Assembly: GCA_021229015.1 (NCBI GenBank)
Contig: CM037778.1
Location: 11,690,956 to 11,754,955, forward strand
Direction: 5' to 3'
DNA from: Solen grandis
Taxonomy: Eukaryota > Mollusca > Bivalvia > Adapedonta > Solenidae
Length of the DNA: 64,000 bases
The position numbers and the translations under genes were made by a program. Of this stretch, positions 23,901-34,965 are shown piece by piece (position 1 is the first letter of the stretch; each line of letters opens with the position of its first letter). The notes under the pieces are model-generated. The model saw only the letters and a list, made by a program, of their open reading frames with translations. It had not been told where the DNA came from and searched no databases.

Positions 23901-25690
23901 TTTATTACAGCGCACCTATTTTCTCTGCAAGATGCGCAATGCTAAACATACAGAACTTTATTTATGAATTACAATATATTAAGAGAGTGAAATAGTCTTT
24001 CCTTTAACAAGCTTGTATAAAGAAAGAAAATATTTAAACGTATGTTTTTTTATTTATTTTCACGTAAACAAATAAATATCATTCTGAGATGCTGATGTTT
24101 TCATAGGAAAATTATATAATTTTAGGCCGACAGGGTCTTTAATTCCAAACAACGCCCGATATTTGGTAGTTTAACTTTGATGTTACATTTGAGTAAGTAA
24201 AAAAAATAATATTTAATACAAAACTCACCAATTAGGCCCGAAGCACATCAGCTCCCCAAAACATAACCACAGATATAAACTAGGTGATTTCAATGAGATA
24301 TTTTCACACTACATAAACGAGTCTACTTCGGTTTTCGCAAGAAAGGTACAATTAAAAAAAATATAGGCTCCCAAGAAAAGCACAGTGATCGGAAGTAGTA
24401 AGTGCTTGTAATCGCAAGATAGGGTATACATTGAATTGTAAAGGCTTGCAAGACATGGTACAGTGATTTCGTTTATATACTGTGATTATTTTTTGTCTTA
24501 TAATATCTCACATTGGTAATTCTGATGGATATAAATTTGCAACCAAGAATCTTATACCTATAATTAGAATAGACTTACCTTAAATTTGAATTATTTTCAT
24601 ATTTAACAATATTTTTGAATAACTATGCATACAGCGAAATTAAATATCATAATTCTTCGAATTTCATGCTGCATCATATAGTGAATATTCGTAAATTGCT
24701 TTGCATTTCGAAATAACTGCGAACATATAGTTATATGAACACTAGAAATGCCCCGCTTGCCTCAGAATTCACTTACATTTGTTTGTTTAAAAATAACCAA
24801 AATAATCCAGTGGTTGTGTCCATCAAGTTCGAGGACTTTCAGAGACAATGATTTGTCCAAGATCATTGCAAACGTAAGGCATGGAAAGTACATGTATTCA
24901 ACACAATAACTGCTGAGAATAAATATATTTTGACAAAAAAGTGTGAATTTCTTGTTCATATCAATGATATCACAATGAAAGCATTCGAATTTACATCGGC
25001 ATTAAAAATTGTTACGCGTATTATTATGTATATAAAAATGCTTTAATGAACAAAATGATTAACTCAAAAATGCCTTGTGCACCTAAATCTGGATTAACAC
25101 TATTTTTTTTCGTAAAAAATATATTTTCTCACCATTCATTTTCAGTATAGATCTTTATGGATATAACCATGATGGTAAGAAACATGTGGTATTCTATTTG
25201 ATCATAATAAAGTGCACCATTGGGTTGGCAAATACACTGTAATAATTTATACCGACATTTCACGAGCTATTAACATATTCTTTCTTGTAATGCTCATAGC
25301 CTTACCGTGTACATAAAATATTTAGAGATACACTTGAAACAAAATAAAATAGAATAAAATAATAATGATAGTAACATTGGAAAACCTGCACAGTTTTCTT
25401 ATATTGTTTTTAAAGACTATTTGATATGTACATTGAGAAATCCATTCAGCCAAACACTTTGCTGCATTTTATTTGTTGCGTAAACAGAAGTACTGGCCCG
25501 TAACAAATCCCATTGATTCCTTGCCAAGTAACCACTCTTCAGCCAAGTGTCGTCTGACGACCAAGCGGTCATTTCCCTCTGCAACAGTGCTCGCTACATC
25601 ACGCCAGATGAGTAGTCAAGTAAACATTTAAAAATCGTAATTAAAAACCAGATAGAATTGGCCCGTGAATCCCGTGGCCCTAAGTCAGAT
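20996..25690. other. Intergenic, no gene seen
   Basis: Long AT-rich stretch with no exon, RNA gene or recognised transposon. A GA run lies at about 21899-21911 and a G run at about 22447-22462. This is the upstream flank of the bZIP gene. Confidence 0.4.
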
Positions 25691-25706
25691 TGTGTTCAAC
25701 TATTTG

Positions 25707-26118
25707 TGACGCATACTGTTTGAACAGACAATGTTTTGTAGGCACAAAACCCGTACGGTGACCATCACTATACAAATGTAATATTTCTAATTGCCTTACA
25801 ATGGACTCTTTAAACTAGGGTTTGGTGACTTGGAAAGTGCTGGTGCCAGGCTCATGTACATGAATAAAACACATGCATACTGTATCTACATGACCCGTTA
25901 ACCTTGTCAAGATGTAGATCAGCAGATGAGCCTTTGTACATTGTCAGCCCACGTGAATCGCAGGGCAGTGGGCGGAATCTTGCGATCCAACTATTTATTA
26001 ACATTATTTGTGAAAATAACTAGCTCAGCTTAAATTTACTCGCTCTAGCATATTTTGCATTTCCGGCGTTTTCCACCCACATTCTTGCATCCCGGTGGAC
26101 TCTTGGTTACTGACGCTA
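25707..26118 (+). promoter_or_regulatory. Upstream regulatory region of the bZIP gene
   Basis: A locally GC-richer, low-repeat stretch with two CRE half-site variants (TGACGCAT at 25707-25714, TGACGCTA at 26111-26118) and a GC box (GGGCGG at 25970-25975). The core promoter is 80-500 bp downstream. Site function is inferred from motif and position. Confidence 0.35.
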
Positions 26119-26195
26119 ATTTGTACAGAAAATAACAATAAATGCTATTGGCTGTTAATTGCGAAATATAGAGATATTTTCTATCGAGTGATGTG

Positions 26196-26238
26196 ATTGG
26201 TTAATCCACTGACGTCATCATACAATTTGTATAAAAAG
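26196..26238 (+). promoter_or_regulatory. Core promoter: CCAAT, CRE and TATA boxes
   Basis: In 43 bp there is an inverted CCAAT box (ATTGG, 26196-26200), a perfect palindromic CRE/ATF site (TGACGTCA, 26210-26217) and a TATA box (TATAAAAAG, 26230-26238). Transcription would start at about 26260-26267, where a TTCAGCT initiator-like sequence lies. CRE plus TATA architecture is known for vertebrate immediate-early ATF3, which represses itself through such a site. The downstream gene here is of that family, so autoregulation is plausible but inferred. Confidence 0.65.
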
Positions 26239-26259
26239 TGTTCTGAGCAATATTCATTT

Positions 26260-26334
26260 CTTTTTCAGCTGTGAGATTTTAAAGTCGTGTTTCATCATTT
26301 AGGTCTAGTAGGTTTGGATTATTAAATGTTAGGA
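26260..26334 (+). other. Exon 1 of the bZIP gene (mostly 5' UTR)
   Basis: Starts about 30 bp after the TATA box and ends at the donor GGA|GTAAGT (GT at 26335-26336). An ATG at 26326-26328 is preceded directly by an in-frame TAA. Reading ATG-TTA-GGA, it joins in frame to exon 2 (ACG-ACC-ATG), adding five residues (MLGTT) before the exon-2 methionine. Its context is weak (T at -3), so the exon-2 ATG may be the main start. The exon is predicted without transcript evidence. Confidence 0.5.
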
Positions 26335-27039
26335 GTAAGTTTTCACTTGCATATGGATATTTGTCGTTAAAAAGGATTTATTTCATTAAATAGAATTTCA
26401 GCATGGCCCATTTACGGACGGTATGCTTGCCATTTTGTTATAAAGATGGGTAACGAAAATTTGAGATCGCATATCATTAATTTTATTTTTATTATTTTCT
26501 ACTTAACAAACCACAACCATTTATTTAATTCTTTTCGTATTTCGTGCATTTTGTGTACTTGCTCTGTTAAGCTAAAATTATTTGATATTTGCACTATAGC
26601 TTGGTTTCTTCACAAGCTACTTACCGGCTTGCATAATCTTGTTTAAATTATAATTTTATATTTTTTTGTCAATGCATTTCTTCTAACAAGTACAACATCA
26701 CCTTAAAACAAATTTATTTAAAACATCTGCACAATTAATGTAAGTTATAGAAAACTCATGGCGATTGAATTAAGTTTCACTTAAATTGTTATTATTTTGA
26801 ATAAAATAAGGAAATATAAATGCCTGGTATATATTTCGATTACTTTTTTTCTACAACAAAGAAAGTTACTTCACGCAGGTCTTGATACATTTGTAGTTTG
26901 CTTTGTGATTATTTTAACAGCATACTTTTTCTTTCTTCAGACTAGAACGTAGTGCATACATGTTTATTCAAAAATGATATATTTACCTTTGTTTCTATAC
27001 TTGTGTTTAATAAATACTAGTCATATGAAATACACAGGA

Positions 27040-27230
27040 TGATTGACTTTCTATCTATCATAAAAATAAATAGGATGATAAAACTTCTATCATAAAAATA
27101 AATAGGATGATAAAACTTCTATCATAAAAATAAACAGGATGACAGAATTTCTGTGTATCATGTATAATATAAAGGGATGATAAAACGTCTATCAAATAAA
27201 ATAAATAGAATGACTTCTATCCATCATATA
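27040..27230 (+). repeat. 32-bp tandem repeat, about five diverged units
   Basis: The unit reads AGGATGATAAAACTTCTATC plus an AT-rich end. Two nearly identical units start at 27072 and 27104, with diverged ones on both sides. It lies in intron 1 of the bZIP gene. Confidence 0.75.
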
Positions 27231-30177
27231 AGATACATTGAAATAAACAGCACCACTTTGTATTATTTCAGACATTCTTATATTATTATTATTATTGTAT
27301 ATAGAGACCCTGTTTCAGATAACAAGAAGTCCAATTCGTTTATTCTATTTAACTTCCGTTACTTATTTTGTTAACACATACAACGACTACATGTATATGT
27401 GAAGAATGCAAATTTATAGACATCTTTAAAAAATAACACAATAATCCGATTGTTAGAACAAGAGAAAAAAATCAAATTAACTGACTTGTTTATCAGTGTA
27501 ATAACTAAATATAGCAATGTGATTCTCTGAATCAAATTTAACCAACTCGACTTGTTTCGCAGTGCAGAAAATATGATTGAAATTATTTTAAAAGTTTAAG
27601 AAGGTACGCTAAATAATTTATATACATTGTGAAAATTCGGGCACAATTAGCAAGGTACGTATTTCATTTAGTTTAACCTACGTGCCGTCGCATTTTGTTT
27701 TATTTTATTATTGGTTCATATTTAGTCTGAAAAAACACTTGATATAATGAAGTTATTGAACGTTTGTAAGAGTTTCTGTAAATTACGGAAAAGGTCAGGA
27801 AATCAAGCAGGAAGGCCAGTTTAAGAAATAAGAAACACAAAGTGTTGTTAATTTTAACAAAAATTGGTCTCCTTTTTTTTTTGCATACACGTGTAAGTAG
27901 ATAAATAAAACAATCGCTAATACATGTACTTAGCTATATCAAACAACAGTTCATAGATTAAATGGGAAAAGTTGCGGTTTGTTTTGAACATGCAAACTTG
28001 TTATACCGTAGCATGATGTTAAATCCTCATAATCTCCCTCCCTATCGAACTGGGGACTGGTAGAAACACGAATATTAAACTTTGGGTATTGTTTTTTTTA
28101 TTCTTCACCGATGAAACTATCACAGACATTTGAAAGAAGTACATACGTGTAACTCAACTTCTTTGAGGGAACACATTAAGGTGGTCGTGGTGAATAGTTG
28201 TGGACCCAGTAAGATGGTTTTGCGCTTAATGTGGTTAAGTAACATGTCAGTATAGGTAACTTCAAGTACTGCTTGATTGTTCTGTTGCTATAGACACTTA
28301 CACTTTTGGAGCAATGGGACGGATTGGGATATCTATTATAAAGTGTGCCGCTTGTCTTTCCGACACAATTTTTTCTAAAATTCTCCATACAGCCAAAAAT
28401 AAAACCAAAACAACACAAGAGTGATGCAAATAAAATGTTGGTTATAATGACGAGAATGAAGACTACAAGCTAATAAATCAACACATAGTCAGAACTCGGG
28501 TTATTTAGTGTAATTTGTAGTGTTACACAAGGAATGATTATATCACCGGTGTTTTTATCCGTACTTTAATTTTACGTACGTTGATAAACAGAATAGGATA
28601 TACGTAAGTATAATTCTTCCGGAAAAATGGTGTACGTAAATATGTACGTATATATATTAGTGTTGCATCGTAATTTACTAGATCTATCTGAGAAAAAACG
28701 AAAACTTGTGGACAGATTATTTAGAATCTTGAAACATATTTTATTTGTGGTGTTTAAATGTATGATGTAAAACGCAAGGTTAAAACTTAACAGAGATAAG
28801 TGGGAGATTGATTTTACAGATGACATGGTTTACAAATCATTTTTAAAAGGTTTTAAGGAAGAAATTTCAACTAAGTTTATAATGAACGTTACATGTGGTT
28901 TGAATGTATAAAATGAGGATTACACAAGAATATTTCTAGATAAGGATTCGATTTTAGATTTACTGGATGAAGTAAATACCAAATGAAACTTAGAACTATT
29001 GAGGCGGATTTATTTTTGATTGTGGGTGTACTCTGGATCAAACCAGGACAGTAAGTTGGAACGTTTAGGTCACTTGATGTAAAGATAAACAGATTTCTGC
29101 AATTTAGTCGAGGATTGCCTAGAAAAATGACCCCAGGGACGGTATACTATATTTAGAGATATTATTTAGTGTTAAGTGACTGGCGAAAGTGCATTTTAGA
29201 TTTGAGAAGACACTAAGATGCCCTTGTAATACATGAATTAAACTGCTGCTTTAATCACTGCTACTATTACTTCTACTACTACTACTACTGCTACTACAAC
29301 AAATATTCAGCAAACTGCACTCGATATTTGATTGCCACATAAAAAGTTATTATATGCGTTAAGTTATTATATCCCTTAAAGTATTTAGCACATCTTGATA
29401 AATCCTCCAATGAGCTGTCGCGATCCTACTACTACTTATTCTGATGATAATGATAAATAGCAACACCATTCTCTTCCCTCCCTTCCTTCCTATTTTTGTC
29501 TACTTAATATAACAGAATTGCACAAAAAACGGAAATATAAAAAGTTTCATGACTACAATTCGCACGTTTATCGCCGATTTGCATGCAAGAAAAAGCCACA
29601 TTTACTGTGAGCGAGTGGGTTTATCATTTGTACGTTCTGTCCGTGCGTGCGCATTTCGTATATGTCTGCATGCATTCACCAGTTTGTCTACATCAATCTT
29701 ATTTTTTTTAGACATACAATATATTATGATCCCTTGTCTTAGGTATTTTCTTTCACATGTACATTCGCACCCGCGAACAAAGCCGGACCGGCACTTGGGG
29801 TGATTCACTTAGAAACCATTCCGCGATAGTTTATCCGCAGACGGTACATTGTTCATGACGCATGCTCAAGCTGCCGAACGTGTTATTAGTTCTTCCGCTA
29901 CTAAAATTAGATATTGGTCCTGGATATAAAAGTATTTCAATCACAAACATATATATTATAAAAAAAATCATTGAGGTTTTAATGGATATTTCTAGGTTAA
30001 TGAATCTTGTAATGTCTTCCGATTTTGAGAAACAGATGCTATGGTAACGGATCATGGTGACTAATCACGTGCTTCTCATGCTGTATTGACCACCGATCAT
30101 ACGTGGACAGTGTCATAGCGACATAACACCCAACAAAAAGTCGAGTCAATTTATTGTATATTTTTCTCTCTTCTTCT

Positions 30178-30235
30178 TTTCATCATCATCATCATCTCAT
30201 CATCATCATCATCAAAACAACATCATCATCGTCGT
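30178..30235. repeat. (ATC)n microsatellite before exon 2
   Basis: Interrupted ATC/CGT triplets about 50 bp upstream of the exon 2 acceptor. Confidence 0.85.
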
Positions 30236-30287
30236 CGTGGTTGTTATAATTATCATGTGTCTTAACACAAAGATATTCTCTTTGCAG

Positions 30288-30473
30288 ACGACCATGTATG
30301 CGACAAAATCAGACGAGAAAGATACTCTTATGACTGCCATGATGAAGGCAGAAGAGACGAACTCGATTGGACCTCTTATTAAAGAGGAATTAAAACTGAC
30401 CATTCTTAAAAGACGCCATATGAGCGGTCAAGGCGACATCCCGTTAGAAGAGGAAAAACCGAAAGTCTCTCGT
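30288..30473 (+). CDS. bZIP gene exon 2 (N-terminal coding exon)
   Basis: Acceptor TTCTCTTTGCAG ends at 30287 and donor CGT|GTAAGC starts at 30474. The start chosen is ATG 30294 with A at -3 (ACCATGT). Codes for 60 residues, including the conserved KEEL segment. A C-rich tract begins 8 nt after the donor. Confidence 0.8.
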
Positions 30474-32846
30474 GTAAGCTGCCCCCCCCCCCCCCCACCC
30501 CCCTCCCCAACCCACTTTAACTTGCGCACTGATCTTCTTATTGTCACCTTGATAGAAAATACTATGAAAAAAAATATTCAGATTCAAAATCGTTTTCGGT
30601 CTGATCTGGCTTACCTTCAGTGTCAAATGACGTATGTTGAGTAGGATAAGGGTTACCATGGTGGTTACATATATTGATATTGTATTTGGTATTTTTCACC
30701 GCTACTAAGTCTTCTTTTTGAATGGAATGATTTATTCATCACTACTCGTATATTTTCCTTAATGTGTTTGAGACTGGTATCTTGGTTGTAAAATTATACC
30801 TTTTCGAAATAGAAGCTTTCAACATACATGTATTTTCAGTTAACTTTTAACCTCATGAATGCTCGTGTTCAAATAATAATTTATTGAAACTTTTTATGAA
30901 ACAATGAATTTTCTTTGCTATGCAGACTTTGTAGAATCTGAGTTTCAATATTGTTTGAGCAAACAGAAGGGATCCTGATCAGACAGCTCTTTTGAGGTAG
31001 ATGTCATGATGAATATAAAGTACATGTATGATACGAACATCTTACTGTTGTACAAATATGGGATATCCTGATGTGTGATTGGAAAGTTTGCCAATTACTT
31101 GCAGCAGCTCACCCAAGCAGAAATAAAGAAGAAAATGAAACGGAAGGAACAGAATCGCCGTGCCGCCCAGCGCTGCCGCGAGAAGAAGAAACGAATGGCA
31201 GAAGATGTTCTAGCTGTAAGTATAGACAGGATCTGGTCTGTGTCTCATGAAGGAAGTATCTCAAGTTGAGATTTTAAAGTGATATTTTCAAACTCTAGAC
31301 CTCCATTAAGTATTAAAGTAGAAGAAAAAAATGCTCACATACTTTCAGTAGCATGCTCTTACAGATAGTATCATTTAAGTTGTTTTTTTTATCTAACTTT
31401 ATAACGTTATTTCAAGAAATATAGAATTTGAGATTTTTGATTTGATAAAAAATCTCCATTAGAGATCTTACCTGGAACACAGGCCAGTTATGATACCTAA
31501 TACGACTATGTCACTATTGTTCAATGAACACAGGTAAATATCAAATTATAGATTTAAGTGATTTTGTATACAGTCCCAAACACAAAATGAATATTTAACT
31601 TATATGTTTATATAGCGATTATCAAAAAATCAGTGAGTTTTCGAGTAAGGAAAATAAATTTCTTAAAACTTACAAGGGTGTAGATATATCAAGAAAGGGG
31701 TAAGCAAACAGAGAAAAGTTTATGTATTTTTTAACTGACAATGAGCAGTGAGCATAATAGCAGAAGTTTGACACGTGTGGTAATCTGCTGTAAGTCACCA
31801 ATAATTTAAAATGTCCGATATTTGTCAGTTTTTTATACCTGTATGAAAACCAAAATCAATTTTGAATCCGCAGTAAACTCTGTACTGCACATTTTAAAAC
31901 CTATTTTTTCCAACGTGACGAAATGTATCTCCTGGACAATAAAATATAGGCAATGACATATATGTCTATACATTGATATCTTCGTTATTATAATATTTCA
32001 TTATAGTTTCTAATTTAAGAGTCTTATATAATGAAGTTTTGTATCATCTATGATGACATTGAATTTGCGCAGCGCATTTCGTTTTACTGCAACCCCTTCA
32101 ATGCCAGGCAAAGGAAGTGTAACATTTGTGTGTATCCTAGTTTCATTATCAAGCCCTAGGATTGCCATTAATGATGGTCATAAACTTCGGAAATTAACAA
32201 ATCAGGTTTTGAAATTGATTGATATTTGTGCTGATATTAACACGGTTTCGATGAAAGGTCCAGCTATTTCTTGCCATTCGTGTAATATTTCAAGCCACAT
32301 CTTGTTATAATATCACCTCGGCTGGCCTCCATGTCCCCAGGCGTTCTATATCTGTTTGAATCATTATCAATCAAATGCATGACAGTCGCTTCTACAGAAA
32401 CGGTCTTGTCAAAATTTCAAGGATGTCAAACTTTTCTGTATTGACAGGATTACCAGCAAGAGGTTCAAAATAGCGAGAAGCTGAAGCAGGAAATAGATCA
32501 GCTTCGAAGAGAGAAGGAAGAACTTCAACGCGTCTTAGAGGACCATGCCTTTAAGTGTAACATCACTCCCAACCCGACGCCATCCTATGAAGACAACCAA
32601 GCCTTCGTGTTTCCAGACCCATATGGAAGCAGCGACAACATGTATAACGACCCGTTTGATGGACTCAGGTATTCCCCCGCCAATTGCCAACAAGAGGAAG
32701 GGGAGGCCACTCAGCATCCGGTCCTGGACGACATTATGCAACTCGACCAATTGGACCAGATAATTCTCCCAGCTGATTTCCAGGTGTACTGTGCTGAGCT
32801 GGAACCAGGGCGGCAGTCCATCAGTGAATATTTCGAAGACTTGTAA
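30294..32846 (+). CDS. ATF3/JDP2-like bZIP transcription factor (spliced)
   Basis: A nuclear DNA-binding factor expected to dimerise through its zipper and bind AP-1/CRE-like sites. Coding parts are 30294-30473, 31105-31215 and 32448-32844 plus stop, 229 aa, all junctions phase 0. Residues 25-42 (GPLIKEELKLTILKRRH) match the P-x2-KEEL segment ahead of the ATF3 basic region. The basic region at 68-90 contains N77-R-R-A-A-Q-R-C-R85. The zipper d positions are V95, E102, L109, L116 and L123, followed by H130-x3-C134, a hallmark of ATF3/FOS/BATF proteins with identical spacing. The 95-residue tail is acidic and ends SEYFEDL. Oddities are Gln82 where ATF3 and FOS have Ala (BATF has Gln) and Glu102 where Leu is usual. 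The exon 3 boundary falls at the same zipper position as in FOS-family genes. ATF3 versus another member of the group is not settled. Confidence 0.88.
30482..30508 (+). repeat. C-rich tract just after the exon 2 donor
   Basis: C15-A-C6-T-C4 starting 8 nt downstream of the splice donor; its complement is G-rich. Confidence 0.8.
30913..30995 (-). mobile_element. MITE fragment in intron 2
   Basis: Reverse-strand sequence matches the right half of the element at 53868-54213: shared CTGATCAGG, TTTGCTAA/TTTGCTCA, ACAATAT, CTCAGATTCTAC and GTCTGCAT blocks in the same order. Both ends are lost. Confidence 0.55.
31105..31215 (+). CDS. bZIP gene exon 3 (basic region)
   Basis: Codes for 37 residues, from QLTQAE to DVLA, covering the whole basic region. 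Donor GCT|GTAAGT at 31216. The acceptor is a tandem GCAGCAG: use of the first AG (31104) gives 111 bp, and of the second (31107) 108 bp, the size I recall for the equivalent FOS exon. The only protein change is one Gln. Confidence 0.85.
32448..32846 (+). CDS. bZIP gene exon 4 (zipper, acidic tail, stop)
   Basis: Acceptor TATTGACAG ends at 32447. The exon codes for 132 residues and ends TTG-TAA at 32844-32846. It begins inside the zipper (DYQQEV) and continues through LKQEIDQL and REKEELQRVL to H-x3-C. The remaining tail is rich in Asp, Glu, Gln and Pro with no further known domain. Confidence 0.85.
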   Translation, partial: DYQQEVQNSEKLKQEIDQLRREKEELQRVLEDHAFKCNITPNPTPSYEDNQAFVFPDPYGSSDNMYNDPFDGLRYSPANCQQEEGEATQHPVLDDIMQLDQLDQIILPADFQVYCAELEPGRQSISEYFEDL

Positions 32847-33620
32847 TGACAGTAAAGAATAGGACAAAAAGAGCAGACGACTGTCAGTGTGACAGAGACA
32901 CAGTAGCCTTATGCATGGTTAAATACAAACATGACAATGGCCATGACAGCTCTGCGATAGCATTACTTGCAGAATGGTGCATTTCAAAAATCATACCAGT
33001 GACATCATTGTTTTGAATTTAACTGATGTGTTTGTTTCAGTGGGAGGAGTAACTGTTATTGTCACTCTAAATCTAGTGTGTAAAGTATTGTATCAGTTCG
33101 TTTCAACTGATCTGAATGTATTTCATGGACCAGAAAAGACTGGTCACATTGTTTACCAGATATAGACGATCTGACGTAACGACAGAGATCTGAAGTCTGA
33201 AGTCTCATTGGTTGGTGTTGTAGTGGGACGGACTTGTAGTCAACGAGTGTCAGTATTATGTGTTCGTTCTCGGTTGAGAAATATCAGTTTTCAATTGATC
33301 TCAAAATGATTACTGAATAATCAGACATTTTCATATTTCATAACCTAATGCTTAGTTAGAAATAATCCAACCGGCTTGGCTTTCCAGAATTACATGGTAA
33401 ATCGTTATATAGAACAGATGCATGAAACAATAATTTCCACATTTGATCAGTATACAGTATAAATTTTGTTTATCCCTCTTTAAGTAAACTTAACATTACC
33501 GTAATTTCATTAGCACAATAAATATCTACAAGCTAAATGATAATGACTTTAACGTGTAGTTTTGAAAAGTCGTTGGTGCAAATTTATGTAAAGATGTTAT
33601 AAAATAAAATAGTCAGGTAT
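32847..33620 (+). other. Probable 3' UTR of the bZIP gene
   Basis: Follows the TAA stop. AATAAA signals occur at 33517-33522 and 33603-33608, giving a UTR of about 0.7-0.8 kb if used. The true end could lie further downstream, since the following DNA is low in repeats up to about 34.8 kb. Confidence 0.4.
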
Positions 33621-34845
33621 TTTACTTTTTCCCATAAACTCTGTAGTAAGAAATCGATACAAAGTTATTCACCCAGAATTGCATATTATTGAATAATATT
33701 TATGTATCATTTTCTCTTATTCTAAGGCAGTGAAAACTTTCATGCTTTTTTTCTCTGTCATTTAGCAGTGCATCATTTTGAAGTTTGACCGAAGGTCTCT
33801 GCTTGCAGGAAAGGTGTCCTGAGAGATTTTAAACAAGTGTTGACGTTATAAATTTGGAACTTTTTGATTGGTCAATTGAGCTGTCAGTCATCTATTTGTT
33901 TGGCACATGTGGACGATTCGATTTATTGACATGCGCATATATTTGTTTTGAATAGTGTTCATACACAAATTATATGATTACCATAGTGCCTTCAGTGAAG
34001 ATATCTGAAAACATCATGCTGAAAATAATATTAAACAACTGAAACTTTTTTGAAATTTCAAATGTATTTTTTTTTGTAGGCAATCTTGATTTTAAACATA
34101 ATCTTCTCTAATTTATAATTTTGAGAAGAGAAATGAAATTACAGACTTTTAAAATGGCACAATTTAATGTAATGTTCCTTATTTTGTATCAGTTTTGGAA
34201 CATAAGACGATGATATATTTAATCTGATACTTAATGAAATATTTTTTTTTTAATTTATGAACTGGTATGAACAAATGCGCATGTGATTATTTTTTTTTTA
34301 TTAATGTAACAATTTTTTAGATGTATTCAAAGTTATTCAAATCTCAGTTTATTGATTTTAATCGTTGAACAACTCTGAAATCATTTTTGAGGTAGGTTTA
34401 TGTACAGTATTCCATACGTATTGTTTCCCACGAATACCGACTGTTATTTATGTAATATAGATTCAATTTTATCCATGAAAAATTATCTTTAACTGTGCTT
34501 AACAAAACTGTATATCAATGAAAAGTAACGTTTTTGCAGAAGTTATGAAAGAGACATTTCTTATCTGTATATGTTTGCTACGTCACTTCCGGTTTCCCTT
34601 TCAAATTTTCATTAACATTCCCATTGTAGATATCTATATAAAATATTTGTGTTTCATATGATGAATCACATTTTTGCCGAAAGCTCAAAATATACGTTTT
34701 GCATCATATGAAAAAAGCTCAAAAGCTCTATTTATAAGCTTATGTTCGGAACCTTATTAGATACTAGAGATGATAATATTATCAAGATCAAGCTCAAAAA
34801 AGCTCAAAAGCTTTAGTAAGTAGAAGCACATAAAGAGACAAAGAG
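33621..34845. other. Downstream flank, no gene seen
   Basis: AT-rich. An AAGCTCAAAA/GAGCTTTT motif recurs at 34680-34815. It could be an extended 3' UTR of the bZIP gene. Confidence 0.35.
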
Positions 34846-34965
34846 AGGGCGCCTCGGTCCAGTTGTAACGTATCTGGTCCAACCCAGGAACCGTCGAGAG
34901 TGATTAATACAAGTTGTAAGAACTTGTTTCCCAATCGACGTAAAATAAATATTTTTTAAACAAAA
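34846..34965 (+). mobile_element. SINE-like repeat, family 2
   Basis: Starts GGGCGCCTCGGTCCAGTTGT, contains CCAACCCAGGAACCGTCGA and ends TTTCCCAATCGACGTAAA followed by ATAAAT. A second diverged copy is at 47325-47425 (TCTAACCCAGGAATCGTCAA .. TTTCCCAGTCGACGTAA). The short length and AT-rich tail suggest a SINE; the pol III boxes are not clear. Confidence 0.5.

Larger units (their letters stand above)
26335..30287 (+). other. Predicted intron 1 of the bZIP gene
   Basis: About 3.95 kb from GTAAGT to TTTGCAG. It holds a 32-bp tandem repeat (27040-27230), a cluster of GTACGTA motifs (28573-28655), ACT triplets near 29270-29300, a possible SINE tail (CGACATAACACCCAACAAAA, 30118-30137) and an ATC tract (30178-30235). 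No other exon is evident. Confidence 0.45.

Noticed and set aside
29549..29803. 84-residue frame upstream of the bZIP exons as a possible extra exon
   Set aside because: No similarity to bZIP N-termini, no suitable splice borders recognised, and exon 1 already joins exon 2 in frame.
30651..30666. GTTACCATGGTGGTTAC as an X-box in the bZIP intron
   Set aside because: Only the left half fits the RFX consensus; the right half-site is wrong.
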